Shown piece after piece: positions 15,515 to 24,994 of a stretch of 64,000 nucleotides of DNA. How positions within the stretch are numbered: the first letter of the stretch is position 1; the number at the start of each line of letters is the position of its first letter. The translations under genes were made by a program, and so were the position numbers. Source of the stretch: Kosakonia arachidis (lineage in GTDB: Bacteria; Pseudomonadota; Gammaproteobacteria; Enterobacterales; Enterobacteriaceae); assembly GCF_900116535.1 (NCBI RefSeq), contig NZ_FPAU01000003.1, positions 124,001-188,000 on the forward strand, written 5' to 3'. The notes below the pieces were generated by a model that saw nothing but the letters and a program-made list of their open reading frames with translations, made no database searches and was not told the DNA's origin.

Positions 15515-18500
15515 TTATGTGCGTTGTTTGTCGTCTGTGATTTGGCCGACATCCTTCAACGCCTGCTCCATGGCTACCAGCCGCTGCTGCGCCTCGTCCC
15601 CAATACGGTGTAATTGCCACTCCAGATCAGGAGCGAAGTGCATCAATTCGGCGATGGGCGCGCCCGCGCCATCACTGGAATTGATATTGCGCCAGCTCCC
15701 TCCAGAGAACACCACCATCGGCGACAGAGAAGGCAGTCTGCCACCCGAAAACATCCCTGCCAGTGAAGACGTTCCCCCCAGTGCTCCACCGCTGTTAAAG
15801 CTGGGGAACGAACCAAGGGAGCTTTCGAACAGGCTGGCGCTGCTGGAGGTGCTACCTTGTGCAAACGTGCCCGCAACCTGGCTGATCGGCATGTTGTTGT
15901 CTGGTGCTGTCCGCTGTGATGACTGAAAAATCGTCGACGTGACCGTCGCAACATCTGCTGTTCCAGCCGTGTTCAGTGCGCCAAGCGACGGCGGGGAGAA
16001 CAACGTGCCTAACGTTACGGGCGCATTGGCGGCCAAAGTGATCACCGGTGCAGGAGGCGTCACTGACGGCTGGGTGCCGCCGGGATTCATGCGGAATTCC
16101 GGGTCGCCACCGCTAGTGCTGCTGGCCGCAATCGTCAGATTAAAGGCCGTACTGACTGATACGTTGTTGCCGTCGGTAGCGGTAATGCGGATGGATAAGT
16201 CTCCAGTATCGCCAGTGCCGGGTGTACCGGAGAAGGTGCGGGTGGCCGGGTTAAAGCTCAGCCAGCCGGGCAACGCTGAACCGTCGGCCAGCGTGGCGCT
16301 CAGCGTCAGCGTGTCGCCCACATCCGGATCGGTGAAGGCGTTTTCCGGGACGGTAAAACTGAAACTGCTGTTTTGTGTCGCGGTTTGCGCATTCAGCGTG
16401 CCGGACAGCACCGGCGCATCGTTAACGTTGGTGATGCTCAGCCCGAAAGTGGTGCTGACAGAGGCGTTGCTGGTGTCGGTTGCCGTGACCCGGACAGACA
16501 GATTGCCGACGTCGCCATTCGCGGGTGTACCGGAGAAGGTGCGGGTGACCGGGTTAAAGCTCAGCCAGCCGGGCAACGCTGAACCGTCAGCCAGCGTGGC
16601 GCTCAGCGTCAGCGTGTCGCTCACATCCGGATCGGTGAAGACGTTTTCCGGGACGGTGAAACTGAAACTGCTGTTTTGTGTCGCGGTTTGTGCATTCAGC
16701 GTGCCGGAGAGCACCGGCGCATCGTTAATGTTGGTGATGCTCAGCCCGAAAGTGGTGCTGACAGAGGCGTTGCTGGTGTCGGTTGCCGTGACCCGGACAG
16801 ACAGATTGCCGACGTCGCCATTCGCGGGTGTACCGGAGAAGGTGCGGGTGGCCGGGTTAAAGCTCAGCCAACTGGGCAGCGCTGAACCGTCGGCCAGCGT
16901 GGCGCTCAGTGTCAGGATTTCGCCCACGTCCGGATCGGTGAACGTGCCCGTCGGCACGGTAAAATTGAAGCTGCCGCCTTGGGCAACGACCTGATCGGTA
17001 ACGGGCGTGGCAACAACTGGCGGCAGGTTACTGTTATTAACGGTCAAGCCGAACGTCGTGCTGACCGTGGCGCTGCTGCTGTCCGTTGCGGTGACCCGGA
17101 TGCTCAGGGTGCCGACGTCGCTTCTGGCTGGCGTGCCGGAGAAGGTACGGGTGGACGGGTTGAAACTCAGCCAGGAGGGCAGTGCCGAGCCATCCGACTG
17201 TGTCGCGCTCAGCGTCAAGGTATCGCCACTATCCACATCGACAAAGGTACCGCCAGGCACGGTGAAACTGAACGCTGTGTCTTTGGTGGCGCTTTGGATA
17301 CTGACCGGGCTTCCCACGGTAGGAGCGTCATTCACGCTGGTGACCACCAACGATGCCTGTGCGCTATTGGTGGAAAACGCACTGCTGCCGCCAGTCGTCG
17401 AGGTATCCGCCAGGCCTTTGCTGCTCCCGGCCGTCGCGCTACCGCTGGTTTGATCCCACGCGCGGAAACTCAGGGTTGCGGTTTCACCATTGGCGCTGTC
17501 CGGCACATAGCGAACCTGCGCCGTCGCCCCCAATAGCAATGCCGATGAGCTTGATACTGTTCCGATAGAAAACCAGTTCGCGCCACTATCCGTGGAATAC
17601 TGCCAGCCCCCGTTCCCTGCCATCGCCGTAATCGCAATACCGCCGGATGCCCCGCTGTCCACATCCCCATAGCCCGCATTGCTGAGCAACGACGATACGG
17701 TAGTAGCAGACGATGTCACATCTTCCGTCGTTGATGTCAGGGGTAGCGTCACGCCGCTGGATAACGTTGGCGCATCGTTAACCGGTGTTACGTTGAGGGT
17801 CATCGCCCCGATATTGCCGGACAACGCCGTGCCATCACTGACTTTCCAGGTAAAGGCGGCGTACCCCATGCCGTTGGCATTCGCCGTCGGGCGGAAGGTC
17901 AGTTTGCCGATATCGGCCGCACTGACCACCGATCCATTGCCCAGTAGGGTGTCGCCGCCGCCACGCACTCCGTCGTTGTTCGCGTCAATAAACAACTCGC
18001 CGGCGCTCGGACCGGTAACGATGGTAATCGATTGCAGGGTGTCACCGCTGTCGACATCGCTGAAGCCGAAATCGGCAGCAGTAAAGGTCTGGGCGCTGTC
18101 TTCATTGAGGGTCTTGCTGACAGCCGTGCTGCTAATCACTGGCGCATCGTTAACCGGCGTTACGTTAAGAGTCATCGTCCCAGTATTGCCGGACAACACT
18201 GTGCCATCGCTGACCTTCCAGGTGAAGGAGGCATAACCCGTGCCGTTCGCGTTCGCGGTCGGGCGGAAGGTCAGTTTGCCTATGTTGGCCGCACTGACCA
18301 CCGCACCATCTCCAAGCAACGTGTCACCGCTATCGCGAACACCGTTACTGTTGGCGTCAATAAACAGCTCACCGGCGGTCGGTGCCGTAACGATAGTGAT
18401 AGATTGCAGGGTGTCGCCACTGTCCACATCACTGAAACCAAAATCGGCAGCGCTAAAGGTCTGGGCAGTGTCCTCATTGAAGGTTTTGCCCACTGACGTA

Positions 18501-21472
18501 TTGCTGATGACCGGTGCGTCATTGACCGGTGTGATACTCAGCACTGCCTGATTAGTACCCGTGCTATTGAGCGAACCGTCATTAAAGGTCCAGTTGAGCG
18601 TCACACTGGCCGGTGGGTCGTCAGAACTGTTGGCATAGGTCAGGGATTGCAGTACCGCATTCACTATCGCCGACGTTGCATTGCTATTGAACGCCAGCGT
18701 CAGCGTGCCGGAGGAATTTGTTGTGACACTGCCCACCGCCGTGCCGTTATAGGTGAAGTTTTGCCCTTGAGTCAGCGTCCCCAGCAGTCCGCTATTACCG
18801 AAGGTATCGACACTGTTCGCCCCACCGTTACGGGCGATTGAAATAGACGCGCCGTTATAGTTGCCTTGGTTATTCAGCTCGGTATCTGCGACCGTGACAT
18901 CATTGTCTATCACCACCGCGCTGCCATTTTCGGTATAGGTGGCTCCGCCGTTCAGGTTGCTGAATACAGGGGCGGTGTTGATGGTTGAGGTTATCGACGA
19001 ACTATTAATCGCCGTCAGGCCGCCTGATGTGGCCCGTAACGCCAATGTGTTGCTGCTGCCGTTGTTGGTATACATGATGACGAGGCCGCTATAAGTGGCG
19101 ATACCGCCAGACGGCGTTAATGTTACCGTCGTAGCGCTGGCATCATGATCGCCCGAGGTGACCGTCAGGCTATTGACCGTACCATCGACAACACTGTCGT
19201 TAGGGTCAGTCACCGAGAGCACGATATTGGTGGTGTAATCCTGATCCACCATGCCATTCGCATCGACCGCCTGAACGACAGGTACCGTGCTAAAACTGGT
19301 GCTTTGTCCGTTCTGAATTGTTGTGGGCACGGGCTGGGTGGAGAAAACCAATCGCGTCGCTACCACATCCGGATTGATCGATGCAGATGTGACGCTGGCC
19401 AGGCTAGCGGACGCCGCCGTCAGCACGAAGTTAGCGTCGGCATCGCTGGCCGAGGTGTACTTCACGCCGCTAAAGGTAGCAATACCGTTTGAGGCGGTCA
19501 CCTGAGTGGTGCCGGTCAGCGAGCCGCTGCCATTTTCGCTTAGCGTTACCGAGCTATTAAAATCGGTGTCGATATTGCCTCGAGCGTCAACCGCGTACAG
19601 CACCGGCTGGGTGGTGAAGTTAATGCCACTGACCACTGAGGTGGACGGCGATTGGCTATAAATCAATTGGGTTGCTGCCACATCAATGCTGGCACCGCTA
19701 CCGTTGGTCACGTTGCTCTGGACGCCCGCAAAGATGGAACTTCCCGACCCGGTGGTCACGTTACTGGCATTGATAGACACTACCACCGTGTGGTGATCGG
19801 TAATGTCGTTACTGCTGGTGTTATCGCTGTAATACGCCTTAATGGTGTAAGTTTCGCTACCGCCATCCGCAATCGACACATTAAGCCCGGAAAAGGTGAC
19901 TCGGCCCGTGCTGCTGTCGTACGTGCCGACGACGTTAGTGGCATCAGGCCCGCTGAGCAGGAAGGTCATCTGGCTCAATTCTGATGATGTCGCGCTTCCA
20001 CTGACGTTGGCGTATAACGCGCTGACGGTCGTGGCGACCCCGTCCGATGCACCGGTATCCGTAATCGTGAAATCCATCAGTGACGCCGCGCTGCCCACTG
20101 ATGTCGCCGTGGTAGAAAACGTGGTCGCCTCGCTGGCAGCCCCTGCGGTCAGCGTGGAGGTGGTGTCTTTTGGCGCAGCAGTTTTAACATCGGTGATAAT
20201 GATGTTTTGAAAAAGGCCATAGTCTTCCGAGGTAAATACCACCGACGTCACATCATTCAGCGTGGTTACGCCACTGTAGGTATGAAATGCATCCGCGCCA
20301 GGAGTAAGAGAGAAAGAACTGGTAGCGCCATCTTTAACATAATAAATCGTCAGGTTACCGGTTCGAAGCTGCGTTTCGAATCCCGTTAAATCAAAGGTAT
20401 AGCCACTTTGTACCGAGATCTCGAAATCCATACCACTGCCGCCATTACGGTCGGATAGCGAATAAATCCCCGGGCCGATCCCACCACCGGAGGCCTGATA
20501 ATTAGGGGATGTATCTTCCTGAATATCGAGATAACTCGCGTTCGTTCCTGTGATCGTTGAGCCGGCTTTAAACGTGAAACTCGCCCCGTCGATAGTGCGC
20601 ACGAACATGTTATTACTATTCGCATCGCTATCTTCTTGCGAATCTACGACAAATGTTACCGTTGAGAGCAAGTGTGAGTAATCGGATACACTCAAGGAAT
20701 GGGCCTGAATATCGCCCACTGAGGTTTCGAGTACCCAGTCGCCGCCTAGCGCAGCAGCACCGGTGTTATCGTTGGAAGCCGCAATGTCAGCGCCTGTTGT
20801 ATCATGCAGCAATTGCAGAAACGCGCCGCTACCCGTGGCACCGATATCACATCCGTACAGCAATAGATCTCCATCTTCCGTCAACGCGGAACCCAGCGTC
20901 GCCAAATCAGCGGAGCGTGACGCTGCCGTCGCTGTATTTAACGTCAGCGTCCCCAGCGAAACCTGCCCTTCACTGCCATGACTGATGATATGAATCGCAT
21001 CATAACCGTGATGGGTTTGCGCCCACTCTGCCATCTGGGTCAGTCCGTCTTTGCTACTATCCAGCAATACCACTTCCGTTCCGGAAGGCACCTGGTCAAC
21101 CAAGGTCTGGTAATCCGCCACTGAGGTATCAACAAACGCCACTTCTTTGTGCGGTTGCGCACTATCGCCTGCTACAGGGACTTTCGTGTTATCGGTGGTG
21201 GTGTCCTGATGGGCTACCTGAGTTTGGCTGTCGCTGTTCTGTGCATGGCTATCGTTGGTATGTGTTGTTGCTGTGTCTGGGGTAGCCGTGGGTGTGGTCT
21301 CTTGCGCAGTAGCGGTTTGATCCACCGTTGCGGCAATGGCACCGTCAAACATCATTCTCGGCTCAAGTGCATATCCCAGCGGGACGGAAGGCATCATCTC
21401 AACGGGACGGGGAGAGGGCTTGCGTTGTTGACGCGCAACGCGATGGTTACTGAACAGATCACGCCATAACAT
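15515..21472 (-). CDS. giant LEPR-motif, DUF4347 and cadherin-like repeat exoprotein
   Basis: About 1985 residues. It has no Sec signal peptide; the N-terminus is MLWRDLFSNHR, then a basic stretch and the sorting-like motif LEPRMMFDGA near residue 49. A DUF4347 domain follows at roughly 110-275 (AIHIISHGSEGQ, LLYGCDIGATGSG). Next come beta-sandwich repeats: filamin/cadherin-type units, two ~124-residue repeats with NDAP junctions, and He_PIG putative-Ig repeats of 101 residues (LPGWLSFNP and TRTFSGTP) near the C-terminus. The end is Ser/Gly-rich, without RTX nonapeptides. It is probably a surface or secreted adhesin. The Met at 21472 is preferred (GGGG eight bases upstream); Met at 21508 is an alternative. 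Confidence 0.9.
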   Translation of the reverse strand: MLWRDLFSNHRVARQQRKPSPRPVEMMPSVPLGYALEPRMMFDGAIAATVDQTATAQETTPTATPDTATTHTNDSHAQNSDSQTQVAHQDTTTDNTKVPVAGDSAQPHKEVAFVDTSVADYQTLVDQVPSGTEVVLLDSSKDGLTQMAEWAQTHHGYDAIHIISHGSEGQVSLGTLTLNTATAASRSADLATLGSALTEDGDLLLYGCDIGATGSGAFLQLLHDTTGADIAASNDNTGAAALGGDWVLETSVGDIQAHSLSVSDYSHLLSTVTFVVDSQEDSDANSNNMFVRTIDGASFTFKAGSTITGTNASYLDIQEDTSPNYQASGGGIGPGIYSLSDRNGGSGMDFEISVQSGYTFDLTGFETQLRTGNLTIYYVKDGATSSFSLTPGADAFHTYSGVTTLNDVTSVVFTSEDYGLFQNIIITDVKTAAPKDTTSTLTAGAASEATTFSTTATSVGSAASLMDFTITDTGASDGVATTVSALYANVSGSATSSELSQMTFLLSGPDATNVVGTYDSSTGRVTFSGLNVSIADGGSETYTIKAYYSDNTSSNDITDHHTVVVSINASNVTTGSGSSIFAGVQSNVTNGSGASIDVAATQLIYSQSPSTSVVSGINFTTQPVLYAVDARGNIDTDFNSSVTLSENGSGSLTGTTQVTASNGIATFSGVKYTSASDADANFVLTAASASLASVTSASINPDVVATRLVFSTQPVPTTIQNGQSTSFSTVPVVQAVDANGMVDQDYTTNIVLSVTDPNDSVVDGTVNSLTVTSGDHDASATTVTLTPSGGIATYSGLVIMYTNNGSSNTLALRATSGGLTAINSSSITSTINTAPVFSNLNGGATYTENGSAVVIDNDVTVADTELNNQGNYNGASISIARNGGANSVDTFGNSGLLGTLTQGQNFTYNGTAVGSVTTNSSGTLTLAFNSNATSAIVNAVLQSLTYANSSDDPPASVTLNWTFNDGSLNSTGTNQAVLSITPVNDAPVISNTSVGKTFNEDTAQTFSAADFGFSDVDSGDTLQSITIVTAPTAGELFIDANSNGVRDSGDTLLGDGAVVSAANIGKLTFRPTANANGTGYASFTWKVSDGTVLSGNTGTMTLNVTPVNDAPVISSTAVSKTLNEDSAQTFTAADFGFSDVDSGDTLQSITIVTGPSAGELFIDANNDGVRGGGDTLLGNGSVVSAADIGKLTFRPTANANGMGYAAFTWKVSDGTALSGNIGAMTLNVTPVNDAPTLSSGVTLPLTSTTEDVTSSATTVSSLLSNAGYGDVDSGASGGIAITAMAGNGGWQYSTDSGANWFSIGTVSSSSALLLGATAQVRYVPDSANGETATLSFRAWDQTSGSATAGSSKGLADTSTTGGSSAFSTNSAQASLVVTSVNDAPTVGSPVSIQSATKDTAFSFTVPGGTFVDVDSGDTLTLSATQSDGSALPSWLSFNPSTRTFSGTPARSDVGTLSIRVTATDSSSATVSTTFGLTVNNSNLPPVVATPVTDQVVAQGGSFNFTVPTGTFTDPDVGEILTLSATLADGSALPSWLSFNPATRTFSGTPANGDVGNLSVRVTATDTSNASVSTTFGLSITNINDAPVLSGTLNAQTATQNSSFSFTVPENVFTDPDVSDTLTLSATLADGSALPGWLSFNPVTRTFSGTPANGDVGNLSVRVTATDTSNASVSTTFGLSITNVNDAPVLSGTLNAQTATQNSSFSFTVPENAFTDPDVGDTLTLSATLADGSALPGWLSFNPATRTFSGTPGTGDTGDLSIRITATDGNNVSVSTAFNLTIAASSTSGGDPEFRMNPGGTQPSVTPPAPVITLAANAPVTLGTLFSPPSLGALNTAGTADVATVTSTIFQSSQRTAPDNNMPISQVAGTFAQGSTSSSASLFESSLGSFPSFNSGGALGGTSSLAGMFSGGRLPSLSPMVVFSGGSWRNINSSDGAGAPIAELMHFAPDLEWQLHRIGDEAQQRLVAMEQALKDVGQITDDKQRT
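16186..16890. repeat. near-identical 303-bp tandem repeats in the exoprotein gene
   Basis: The block beginning at 16381 recurs 303 bases later (16684) with only scattered differences; GCCCGAAAGTGGTGCTGACA is at 16441 and 16744 and more than 100 following bases agree. A third, more diverged copy precedes. The unit encodes 101 residues, one He_PIG Ig-like domain. Such DNA identity allows copy-number change by recombination. Confidence 0.85.
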
Positions 21473-21694
21473 AGAGATACCCCAGCAGATGAATAACATT
21501 CCGGTCATTATTTCCGCATGCCATGGGTTCAGTGTCGCCAGGTTGCGGGTAATTATTTCAATTTGTTTCTGAAATGCAATTTATGTCTTAATTGTGTGAA
21601 TGAATAGATATATTTGCATTTTGTGCTGCTTTTAGTTCTGTTTTGTCAAGGGCGTGTGATGGGTAGCAAAAAACTACCCATCAGCCGAGGTAAA

Positions 21695-22621
21695 TCAGCC
21701 CGGATTGACCGGATAAATCCCTGTCACTGCAATGCAGGCGGTCAGGGGCAGCGATGGATCGCGCACCGGCAACGGTACTGGCACCTGAATGACGACCGGA
21801 GCAGGAGTCGTCGCATTCGGCCCCACCGAAACGGCAGCGGTTAACGGCAGACTGACATTGCCAGACGCCGTTCCCGACAGTTGCCCGCCGCCAGCAGTAC
21901 CACTGACCGGGCCACTCGCGGTACCCGTCACGCCGTCATCCGGCCCTACCTGCCGATCGTTGGTGCCAGAAGGGGCGTAGATCTGGGCGGCCGGCCCAAC
22001 AACCGTGGTCAACAAGGCTTTATCGGTCAGGTTAGCGCTACGCCCGGTTGTGGTAGACGAACCAATTTTGGCGATACCGGTGACAGGAAGACTGGCTACG
22101 GCGCTAAAAGGCAGGTTGGTGATACTGCCAGAAAGCGCCAAAGAAACGGAACCGCTGGCCACTGGCGTCGTACCGGCAGTACCGTTCAACGTCAGGGTGG
22201 CAGGGTGAGTATGCGGTGGTACCTGAGGGGCAGCCAGCGTGACTGATGTAGACGCAATTACCGTTGAACCTTCCTGCCCGACTTTCTGCCCAGCACTATA
22301 AACCGGAATAGAACCATTCAGTGGACCAGTACCTATCGCGGCCCTTCCCCGCAAGTCAGGCAGCGAGAAGGTCGTTGGCGCTGTCCCGCCGTAAATATTG
22401 CCAATCAATGAATAAAGCGCCTGGTAACCATTGACGTTCAGTGTCCTGCCATCGGCAGGTAAATAGCCTTCCGGGCAATACCGGATAGCCATATAACAAA
22501 CACTGCCAATGAATTCGTCACCCGCCCCGTTGCAGGCGAAAGCCGACTGCGGCAGCGAAAAAACGATCCCCAAGGTAGCGGCAATGGTTGTTTTTGTAAG
22601 TAAATATTTAGCATTTTTCAT
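21695..22621 (-). CDS. secreted phage-tail-collar (MdpB-like) protein
   Basis: A 308-residue protein with a clear signal peptide (MKNAKYLLTK, then a hydrophobic stretch ending SAFA). Next is a tail-collar domain as in microcystin-dependent proteins: GYLPADGRTLNVNGYQALY, GNIYGG, FSLPDLRGRAAIGTG. The C-terminal half is low-complexity Gly/Ser/Thr/Val/Pro, as in fibre-like proteins. It sits between the giant exoprotein and the M50-HlyD gene on the same strand, with 220-250 base gaps either side, so it may have its own promoter. Function unknown; either a second exported product or a structural partner of the exoprotein. Confidence 0.8.
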   Translation of the reverse strand: MKNAKYLLTKTTIAATLGIVFSLPQSAFACNGAGDEFIGSVCYMAIRYCPEGYLPADGRTLNVNGYQALYSLIGNIYGGTAPTTFSLPDLRGRAAIGTGPLNGSIPVYSAGQKVGQEGSTVIASTSVTLAAPQVPPHTHPATLTLNGTAGTTPVASGSVSLALSGSITNLPFSAVASLPVTGIAKIGSSTTTGRSANLTDKALLTTVVGPAAQIYAPSGTNDRQVGPDDGVTGTASGPVSGTAGGGQLSGTASGNVSLPLTAAVSVGPNATTPAPVVIQVPVPLPVRDPSLPLTACIAVTGIYPVNPG

Positions 22622-22870
22622 AAAGATCTCTCCTTGCCAGAAAGCGGCTTCACGACACAGCTAAGCCCATCGGATAATAGTCATCATGCTATCTATCCCC
22701 AGAAGATGGGGTGTCACGGGTGTGCAATGGCAGAGCGGTGTTGTGTTTGAATGCCCGACCACCATCAAAACATAGTCAGACAAATGGGATTTGTCTTATA
22801 TATTCAAAAATATATTCTTAATCTTTTTTGGTTGTGGTCGTCAGGCAGCCGTTTCGTCTGTCTGACGCGA

Positions 22871-24994
22871 TCAAAATCCGCTCTCGCGGATCCCAAGCGC
22901 CGCGATCCGTCGCCATACCGCACCCAGGATTGACTCTTTTTCCCCTTGCAGAATGACGCTACCCCGAAGCGGCTGTTGCGGCGGCTGGAATTGCTCCTCC
23001 AGCACCCCAAAGCGGACGCGATACTGCGCCTGTATGGGTTGTGGGTTGTGGTCGCGGTCGCGACGTACGGCGATGGGGCCATGGCGATCAGATGCCAGCA
23101 TCTCTTGTTGTAACCAGGCTGTGCCGGTGGGCGCAATATCGTTTAAGCGGACCGCAATCCGCGGGTAGGACGGATCGTCAGCAATAAATTCCCCTGTCAT
23201 GCCGGTTTTCGCGCGCGCGAGGGTATCCTCGGGCAAATAGCCCTGCACTTTGCCTGCGCCTTGCTCAACCACCCGCAGCAGGGGTAAATCGGTGGGTAGC
23301 CAGCGTCCTTCGGTCATATCCCGCGCCACGTCTCGCACCTGGCCTGCCTGTGGTGCGGTGATCGATAACCGCTGACGCTGCGCATCCAGCCCGCGGTAAC
23401 GGGCCAGCGATTCTGCCAGTTGGCGGTCAAGCACCTGGGTTTCGCTGGCAGTTTCCTGGCGTCCGGCACCCCGCTGGCGCTGTTGTTGCAGGATACTGAT
23501 CTGCTGGCGTTCAATGGCAAGGCGATAATCCAGATCCGACGAAGTCAGCTCCAGCAATACGTCACCGGCCTTTACCTGCTGACCGTCACGAACATGCAAC
23601 GCGCGCACCTGGGCGGCGCTCGGGGCATAAAGCACGCTGACATTTTCCGCTTCCAGCACCGCCGGAACACGGATACTGCCACGCCACGGGAGCAGCAGGA
23701 TAGCAAGGAACGCCAGCAGGATCAGGCCCGAACGCAGCAGCCTTGCAGGATGAGCACTTTTACGCATAGACCACCAGATAGAGGCTTCTTTCAACACTGG
23801 GAGAGCAATGAACCAACCAATTTCCACCAACATCAACATGATGCCGATGACCTTAATGAAAAAGTGATACACCAGCAGTGCAATGCCAAAAAACAGGAAA
23901 AAGCGCCATATCCACGAAGCATAGCCCCACAGGAGAAGCTTGCGCTGTAAAGCCGGTGACCAGGTGTGTGGCGGCGGGTGACCGTAATCAAATAAGATTT
24001 CACGCAAATGCCAGCGGCATAAGGCATAGGCGCGATCCTGCAAATTTTCCACCCGCCAGAAATCGCTCAGTAAAAAATAACCATCAAAACGCATTAGCGG
24101 GTTGAGGTTGACCACCAGTGTCGTGACCCAGGTGGCGCTGGAGAGCATGAACATTGCCGTACGCAACGGGCCATCGGGCAACAGCGCCCAGGCCAGTAAC
24201 GCAACGCAGGCCAGCATCAGTTCCGCCAGAATACCGCCAGCGCTGATCAATAATCGGGCACGCCTGTCCTTCAGTTTCCAGGCATCGCTGACATCGGTAT
24301 AAAACAACGGGAACAGCACAATAAATGCCACCCCCATAGTCTGCACCCGACAACCGGCACGCTTAGCCATAAAAGCATGCCCCAGTTCGTGGATAAATTT
24401 GGCAAAGACCAGCGCGATGCCGAAAGCCGCCATCCCTTGCAGACTGAACATATGCGGAAACGTCTGGGTATAGCGCACCCAGTCACGACTAACCAGAAAG
24501 CCCCCCAGCAGCAGTATTAGCGGTAATACCACCCGCAGGAGTAGCAGGCCGTAACGTTGTAGACAGGGCCAGCAACGGTTGAGCACCGGATCCGGACGCC
24601 ATAGCGGAATGCGAAAAAAGAGATACTGGTGCAGGAGGGTTTTCCACAAACTTACCCGCCGCGCTGCGGCTTTAATGGCATAGCCTTGACGTTGCACCGG
24701 GTCACTGGCGGCTATCAAATCGTGATTACGCAGAAACCGCAATAACTGCTCCAGCTCGCGGCCCTGCAACGGCAGACCCGGCTCACGGTTAGCTGCCTCC
24801 AGCACCCATCGGGGATGGCGCAGTGACCAGTGCCGCAAGAGACGTATTGCCGAGGGCGTCAGCGTGAAATAACGTCCGGTCACCGGGTCGGCCAGTACCC
24901 ATTGCGGCGCACCGTCCAGCCCTTTCGCTGACTCCACGAGTTGCAGGTCGCGCCGTAGCGCGGGCAGGAGCCGGTTTATTTCCTTGTTTGTCAT
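22871..24994 (-). CDS. PqqD-like, M50 site-2-type protease, HlyD fusion protein
   Basis: A 707-residue membrane protein with three parts. Residues about 15-95 resemble a PqqD-like winged helix (WVLADPVTGRYFTLTPSAI). Residues about 145-420 are an M50 site-2 protease-like membrane domain with the zinc motif HELGH at 202-206 and NPLMRFDGY near 298-306 supplying the third ligand. From about 435 a HlyD/lipoyl-type adaptor follows (PAVLEAENVSVLYAPSAAQV, VRDGQQVKAGDVLLEL) with a coiled coil and a beta-barrel end. All predicted catalytic residues are present. It overlaps the next gene upstream by four bases. It may process or hold the exoprotein while linking the inner membrane to the TolC-like duct. 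Confidence 0.88.
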   Translation of the reverse strand: MTNKEINRLLPALRRDLQLVESAKGLDGAPQWVLADPVTGRYFTLTPSAIRLLRHWSLRHPRWVLEAANREPGLPLQGRELEQLLRFLRNHDLIAASDPVQRQGYAIKAAARRVSLWKTLLHQYLFFRIPLWRPDPVLNRCWPCLQRYGLLLLRVVLPLILLLGGFLVSRDWVRYTQTFPHMFSLQGMAAFGIALVFAKFIHELGHAFMAKRAGCRVQTMGVAFIVLFPLFYTDVSDAWKLKDRRARLLISAGGILAELMLACVALLAWALLPDGPLRTAMFMLSSATWVTTLVVNLNPLMRFDGYFLLSDFWRVENLQDRAYALCRWHLREILFDYGHPPPHTWSPALQRKLLLWGYASWIWRFFLFFGIALLVYHFFIKVIGIMLMLVEIGWFIALPVLKEASIWWSMRKSAHPARLLRSGLILLAFLAILLLPWRGSIRVPAVLEAENVSVLYAPSAAQVRALHVRDGQQVKAGDVLLELTSSDLDYRLAIERQQISILQQQRQRGAGRQETASETQVLDRQLAESLARYRGLDAQRQRLSITAPQAGQVRDVARDMTEGRWLPTDLPLLRVVEQGAGKVQGYLPEDTLARAKTGMTGEFIADDPSYPRIAVRLNDIAPTGTAWLQQEMLASDRHGPIAVRRDRDHNPQPIQAQYRVRFGVLEEQFQPPQQPLRGSVILQGEKESILGAVWRRIAALGIRESGF

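Noticed and set aside
15939..16994. 351-codon open frame on the plus strand
   Set aside because: It is antisense to the Ig-like repeats of the exoprotein; its periodic Val/Ser-rich product is a shadow of the repeated coding sequence.
16186..18560. Possible CRISPR array or RTX repeats
   Set aside because: Repeat units are 303 and about 372 bases and encode protein domains; there are no 28-37 base repeats with spacers and no GGXGXD nonapeptides.
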